Shown: positions 60,166-64,000 of the stretch, piece after piece
Numbering within the stretch: position 1 is the stretch's first letter
How the letters are laid out: each line of letters opens with the position of its first letter
Assembly: GCA_023055425.1 (NCBI GenBank)
Contig: JALGPY010000008.1
Coordinates: forward strand, 8,814,501-8,878,500
Reading direction: 5' to 3'
DNA length: 64,000 bases
From: Linanthus parryae
Taxonomy: Eukaryota; Streptophyta; Magnoliopsida; Ericales; Polemoniaceae
Notes under the pieces: generated by a model
Told to the model about the DNA's origin: nothing
Database searches by the model: none
The model's input: only the letters and a program-made list of their open reading frames with translations
Program-made: the position numbers and the translations under genes

Positions 60166-61437
60166 TTATCCGTCGACGATGAATTGATCCTCTTGATTAT
60201 CTCCATCAACTCTATTGTCATCGCCATGGACAATCCCATTAACATGGTGCAAATTTTGCATCATCTGCGACAGATAATGGTTGCTAGCTCCGGTGGGATC
60301 AGAAAGCCCAGTTGGATGACCCGTCCACTGTGAAACAATCCCAAGCATCTGACCGGTAAGATTCTGTTGCTCATGAAGTATACGGTTCTGAATTTGACCT
60401 AATTCCACCCGATGTTGGCTCAACATGTCATCAATCCTCTTCTTCCAATCTGATCTCCTCCTATTCATCCTCTCCTCCCTTTCCCTTTCGTATATCATTT
60501 GGTCCTCTCTCCTCCTCCTTTCCCTTTCTTCGCTCTCCTCCTCCATCGCCTCCCACTCCAAAACCCTCTGTCTCCTCAACTTGTCCCTAGCATTATCTCT
60601 ATCTTCCCTCTCCTTTTCCCATTCCTCGCGCTTCTTTTCCCTTTCTCTCTCCATCTCATCCCTCACTAGCTCCCTCCTTTGCCTCTCCCTTTCCCTCTCC
60701 ATATCGCGCCGCTCGAATCGACTTTCCACCTCCTTCAACTGCGTTAACTGCTCGGCGATAAAACCCCACGCCCTCTTCCCAATCCCTTTCGAAACCTTCT
60801 TCTTTCTCCTCGTGTCGGACCCACTCGGCTCCACGTCTTCACATACAAAACCCTCCTCTCCATCTTGCTTCAAATGGTTGTTAACGGTGGCATTGTGGTT
60901 GTTATTATCATCTCCTTCCTCTCCATCGTACTCGAAATCCAAACCCATCACCCCATTCTCGCCCCCATCGAAACCCAAATGCCCAAAAAGCACCCCATCC
61001 ATCCCATTCCCACTCCCACTCCCATCAAAACCCTCACCATTAGCCGCCATCATCGAATCATTACCGAGCGGCAAATCCCCGAAAACCTCCTTATACCGCA
61101 AGAAATTCGACCAATGCGTCACCCCATCAACCCAATCGAACTCCTCCAACCCCTGATCACTACCCACATCATGTTTCTTAATCTTCTGCTTCACCAATGA
61201 GTACTGATGCCTCATGTTCTGCACCTTAGTGGAGACATCTTTCCAAGTCCATTGCCAAGGAAAGGTTAGTGGGTCACAGTCATGGTGAACTGAATTGACA
61301 AATGAAGCAATGGGTTTGTGTTTCCTCTCTCTGGTTTTCATTTTGGATAAAGTCCCATCACAGACCATTTGGCCGTACTTGTCAATTAGGGTTTTTTCTT
61401 CGGCTTCGGTCCATTTCTTGCGGCGTGGTTGAGGCAT
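60166..61437 (-). CDS. Trihelix / Myb-SANT-like DNA-binding protein
   Basis: A single uninterrupted frame of 423 residues from ATG 61435-61437 to the stop at 60166. Residues about 7-90 form a trihelix (GT-factor-like) domain: KKWTEAEEKTLIDKYG, then FPWQWTWKDVSTKVQNMRHQYSLVKQKIKK, with the spaced tryptophans of that fold. Next comes a Gly/Asp/Asn-rich acidic stretch (about 125-200, possibly activating), a basic run RRKKKVSKGIGKRAW (about 213-227, likely nuclear signal), and a long Glu/Arg-rich coiled coil (about 235-355). The tail is Gln/His/Asn-rich. The likely role is a nuclear transcription factor; target genes are unknown. It is the only non-CRP host gene seen and shows no damage. The plus-strand open stretch at 60425-61156 is its shadow. 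No exact orthologue is claimed. Confidence 0.85.
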   Translation of the reverse strand: MPQPRRKKWTEAEEKTLIDKYGQMVCDGTLSKMKTRERKHKPIASFVNSVHHDCDPLTFPWQWTWKDVSTKVQNMRHQYSLVKQKIKKHDVGSDQGLEEFDWVDGVTHWSNFLRYKEVFGDLPLGNDSMMAANGEGFDGSGSGNGMDGVLFGHLGFDGGENGVMGLDFEYDGEEGDDNNNHNATVNNHLKQDGEEGFVCEDVEPSGSDTRRKKKVSKGIGKRAWGFIAEQLTQLKEVESRFERRDMERERERQRRELVRDEMEREREKKREEWEKEREDRDNARDKLRRQRVLEWEAMEEESEERERRRREDQMIYEREREERMNRRRSDWKKRIDDMLSQHRVELGQIQNRILHEQQNLTGQMLGIVSQWTGHPTGLSDPTGASNHYLSQMMQNLHHVNGIVHGDDNRVDGDNQEDQFIVDG

Positions 61438-62355
61438 GGTTTGGGGGGTTTCATACAGCGATTAGAGAGGTAATTATTGATGGGTTGTGATCAGATTTAG
61501 TAATTGATTTGATTGGATCAATAACATGGTGAAATTGATGAACAGAGATAGAGAGAAGTAGAGAGCACTGACCTTATGAGGAGAGAACTTGAAATTGTTC
61601 TTGATTGGGTGAGATTGAGAGCTGGGAGGCGTCAATTTGAGGGCTTGAGAGGGAATCTAGTGAGAAAATTTTCACAGGGATTGAGGGAGAGAGAGAATTG
61701 CAGTGGTGGGGAAAGTGAAGGAAGCTTTGCTGAGGACTTTGGTACTTTCTGACAACAGAAGAAGAACTTGTGGACTTTTTTTTTAGGAAAATTTGTGGAA
61801 TTTTTTTTATTTCTTAAATTATATTTATTTAAACTTTCAGAAAAAAAATGTTTGTTTTCGTACTTTTAACATAAGATTTTTTCTTTTAAGTAAGAATAAA
61901 ATAAAATAATAAAACGAATACTACTTGGGCCGGTTTGGGAATGATTCTGCTGCTAGCACAGCTGTTTTCCGAAGCAGTTTTCGTGCGTTTGGTGAAAATA
62001 AAATTTATGTTGTTCGAACAGTTTTTGTTGTCCCACAACTGCTTTCAGGAGAGAGATACTTTCGGGGGGAATTCTTTCTTGGAAAGTGATTTTGACTAAT
62101 TTATTTACAATCGGTTCTAACCTTACAATTTTTAAAAATTTTAATGTTTATATTTATAAAAATGACATGTGTCAAACACAAAATTATTATTATATCAATA
62201 TTACACTACAGCTTTCACGTAATATTTACCAAACTACCCATAATTGTACTATATATTTCATCTCACCACTTAGATACAAAATTTATTTCACTTTTATTTT
62301 TCTAGTGACTTCAAATATCATGGATTGGATGGGCCAAGTGGGTGTAAATGACTAG
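61438..62355. other. 5' flank and promoter side of the trihelix gene, then AT-rich DNA
   Basis: 61440-61760 (minus strand) is probably leader and promoter of the trihelix gene, with GA-rich/CT-rich stretches. 61925-62060 has MITE-like wording ('ccgaagcagttttcgtgcgt') without clear ends. No further gene. Confidence 0.45.
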
Positions 62356-62482
62356 AAATTAGGGTTGTTTAGATGAGCTGAAATAAGTGAGAGGTTGAGC
62401 TTAAAAGCTCATTTAATCTGTACTGTTTGGATACAGTAGATTATTTTAGATTATTCGTAAGAAAATAATTTTTTTGAGCAAG

Positions 62483-63119
62483 TTAGAGTGGAGGATTATT
62501 AGGAGGTAGTTAAGTATTTGATAGCATTTAATTAGAAGATTTGTTACTAAAACACAATTATGGTTTTTATTTTTAATTATAGAGACTTTTAGCTAGTCAA
62601 TGCCGACAATAATTTGTGTGCAATAAAAATTAAAATTACATAAAATTTAGAAATTATAGTAGTTTAATAAAAAAACAATTCAAATCTAAAAGTAAGTTAT
62701 TTAAAAAAAATGTAGTAATTGATTTCAGCATTTTTTTTTTGTAAGAAATTGTCAGTTAACCATCATGGTAAATGACCATTTCACTCTTATATTTTCAACA
62801 CATTACAATCTAATAATTAATGTTTAAAAACCTTTCATTTAAAAACAATATTCATGATAAGTGTATTCCCATTTAGGAAAATGTTCTACATTTTTTCCTC
62901 ATCATCTTTTTATTTAGATTTTATTCTTGAAATAATCTCCATTCTCTTCTAAGAAATATAAATTATCTCCATTCTCCTAATCACAAACTCGCAGTCAACA
63001 AAACCCAATCCCCATATTATATCTAACTCCCTCCTAGTTTTTCTTCACCCGTCAACCTATCAATTCAATGCTATCAAATCCTTAACTGCCTCCTAATAAT
63101 CCTCCACTCTAACTCCTCT
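62483..63119. mobile_element. Inverted-repeat element upstream of CRP5
   Basis: AGTTAGAGTGGAGGATTATT... (62483-62529) recurs in reverse complement at about 63070-63117 with roughly two mismatches over 47 bp. The element may extend to about 62360 and 63140. The inside includes the piece shared in reverse with 13440-13505 near CRP1. No ORF. Confidence 0.7.
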
Positions 63120-63277
63120 CCTATTAAATCTCATAGTCGTGGGTTGTTTTTGCATCTAACAGTATGAGTAACTAAATTAATCCGTATTAGATACATATAA
63201 ATAGGGGGGCTTCCTAATTAATTGGTATTAGTTAGTATTAAAGACTAAGAGATTAACTATTATTAGTTTCACCTTCT

Positions 63278-63287
63278 TATATATATA
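63278..63287 (+). promoter_or_regulatory. CRP5 TATA box (shared upstream block missing)
   Basis: TATATATATA starts at 63278, 111 bp before the ATG, the same distance as in CRP1. The 17-bp block found 29 bp upstream of the TATA in CRP1-3 is absent here (63249-63265 does not match). Confidence 0.6.
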
Positions 63288-63388
63288 CTTAGAAGTTGTG
63301 AGTACACTTTCATTCAACTTGTTCACTATCGAGATAATACAAACAGTATACTGTTACACTATTATCTGCATTGTGTGAGATTGAAAAA

Positions 63389-63755
63389 ATGGTAATGAAG
63401 AGATCAACCGCACTTTCCATGATCTGTTTCACCATTGCTTTTAGCATGCTTGTCTTTTCAAGGTAAATTTCTCTTTTAACGTTGTCTCTTAAATTTCCTT
63501 GATCTTCTCATAAGGCGATCGCTAGCTTATTTTCTTTCTGTTGTATTTTGCAGGGCTCAACCTCTCAAACATTGCCCAAAAACTATCAAAAGACCAGGTC
63601 CATGCCCACCCGCAGAGGGTTCCTTCGATGGTTGTTTTCTCGAAGTGAACAGCGCATGTGGAGCGGGTGCCATGACAACGAAATGCTTACCATGCGTTGC
63701 TAGTGGAAACTCGCATACTTGTACTTGCAAAATTGTTTGTGGCTCATGTTCTTGA
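63389..63755 (+). CDS. CRP5: secreted 10-cysteine peptide, recent paralogue of CRP1
   Basis: Exons 63389-63462 and 63554-63755 (91-bp intron, same length as CRP1, GTAAAT...TTTTGCAG, phase 2) give 91 residues. Signal peptide MVMKRSTALSMICFTIAFSM...; mature part AQPLKHC...CKIVCGSCS with the same ten-cysteine spacing as CRP1. Against CRP1 the mature part has 19 amino-acid changes in 66 and 4 silent codon changes, while the signal peptide has 2 against 6. Residues from cysteine 6 to 8 (CVASGNSHTCTC) are unchanged. Leader, intron and 3' flank also match CRP1, so the duplicated block runs from about 63334 past the window end. Probably functional, though its promoter differs. Confidence 0.88.
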
Positions 63756-64000
63756 AAAATAGTCGAACCTTATTTGTTCGATGTTTTGGCCGGTCATAAG
63801 ATTATGAAGTTTATGTAATAATATCGTCATGTTTCTGCTATTTAATTTGCTTGGGATGTCTTTTAGTTTGTCTTTATTTTCTTCTTTTTTATTTATTTTT
63901 CTTTTTTGTGGTGAGCTTGCCATTCTGACATAGTAGTGGTTATTATTATTTTTCTGGAGAGATACAACAACCTAATTAGTACGCGGGAACTAAAACGCCA
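63756..64000 (+). repeat. 3' flank of CRP5, duplicate of the CRP1 3' flank
   Basis: Matches 13158-13385 with small indels, including a 25-bp extra piece near 63908-63932. Cut by the window end. Confidence 0.8.

Noticed and set aside
60425..61156. 243-codon open frame on the plus strand, Ser/Leu-rich
   Set aside because: It is the antisense shadow of the Glu/Arg-rich coiled coil of the trihelix gene.

Overview
The window is nuclear DNA of a flowering plant, very probably a eudicot. It is AT-rich, has short GT-AG introns, and is packed with nested retrotransposons and DNA transposons: Tat-type Ty3/gypsy, Tnt1-type Ty1/copia, TRIM, plant L1, RTE, hAT, Harbinger-like and Stowaway-like elements. 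I see no bacterial operons, rRNA, functional tRNA or CRISPR. The species cannot be fixed from the sequence.

The host signal that stands out is five members of one secreted cysteine-rich peptide (CRP) family, all on the + strand: CRP1 (12791-13157), CRP2 (30686-31059), CRP3 (44568-44916), CRP4 (54005-54341) and CRP5 (63389-63755). Each has a short signal-peptide exon beginning (M)MKRS, one phase-2 intron of 82-116 bp at the same codon, and a second exon encoding a 10-cysteine peptide. The shared frame is C-P-x8-C-x(2,9)-C-x7-C-x(7,8)-C-x(1,2)-C-x8-C-x-C-x3-C-G-x-C. The layout recalls S-locus-cysteine-rich-like (SCRL) and defensin-like peptides, with an added C-terminal CGxC. CRP1 and CRP5 are recent duplicates, yet their mature parts differ by 19 replacement against 4 silent codons while their signal peptides differ by 2 against 6. 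CRP1-3 share a 17-bp promoter block exactly 29 bp upstream of the TATA box. The only other host gene that looks intact is a trihelix/Myb-SANT-like DNA-binding protein gene (60166-61437, minus).

Layout: 1 to about 12.3 kb is the 3' part of a decayed Tat-lineage Ty3/gypsy element (protease, RT, RNase H, second RNase H, integrase). It carries a five-exon plant-mobile-domain gene on the opposite strand, and an intact 567-bp TRIM sits in its spacer. 13.6-18.7 kb is a duplicated repeat around a truncated Ty1/copia element. 19-20.5 kb is a degenerate tandem array ending in an LTR-like sequence. 20.5-23.1 kb is AT-rich and empty. 23.1-28.7 kb is a decayed L1 LINE. 32.1-34.1 kb holds a tandem repeat, a GC-rich tract and a foldback MITE. 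34742-42626 is a young complete Ty1/copia element with 5-bp target duplications. 43.2-53.3 kb is a set of DNA transposons with readable target duplications around CRP3. 55-59.8 kb holds a SINE/tRNA-like sequence, a Stowaway-like MITE and an RTE relic split by a MITE. 62.4-63.1 kb is an inverted-repeat element just upstream of CRP5.

The picture is a dispersed, fast-evolving array of secreted peptide genes in transposon-rich DNA, as is usual for recognition or defence peptides. The function of the peptides is not shown by the sequence.
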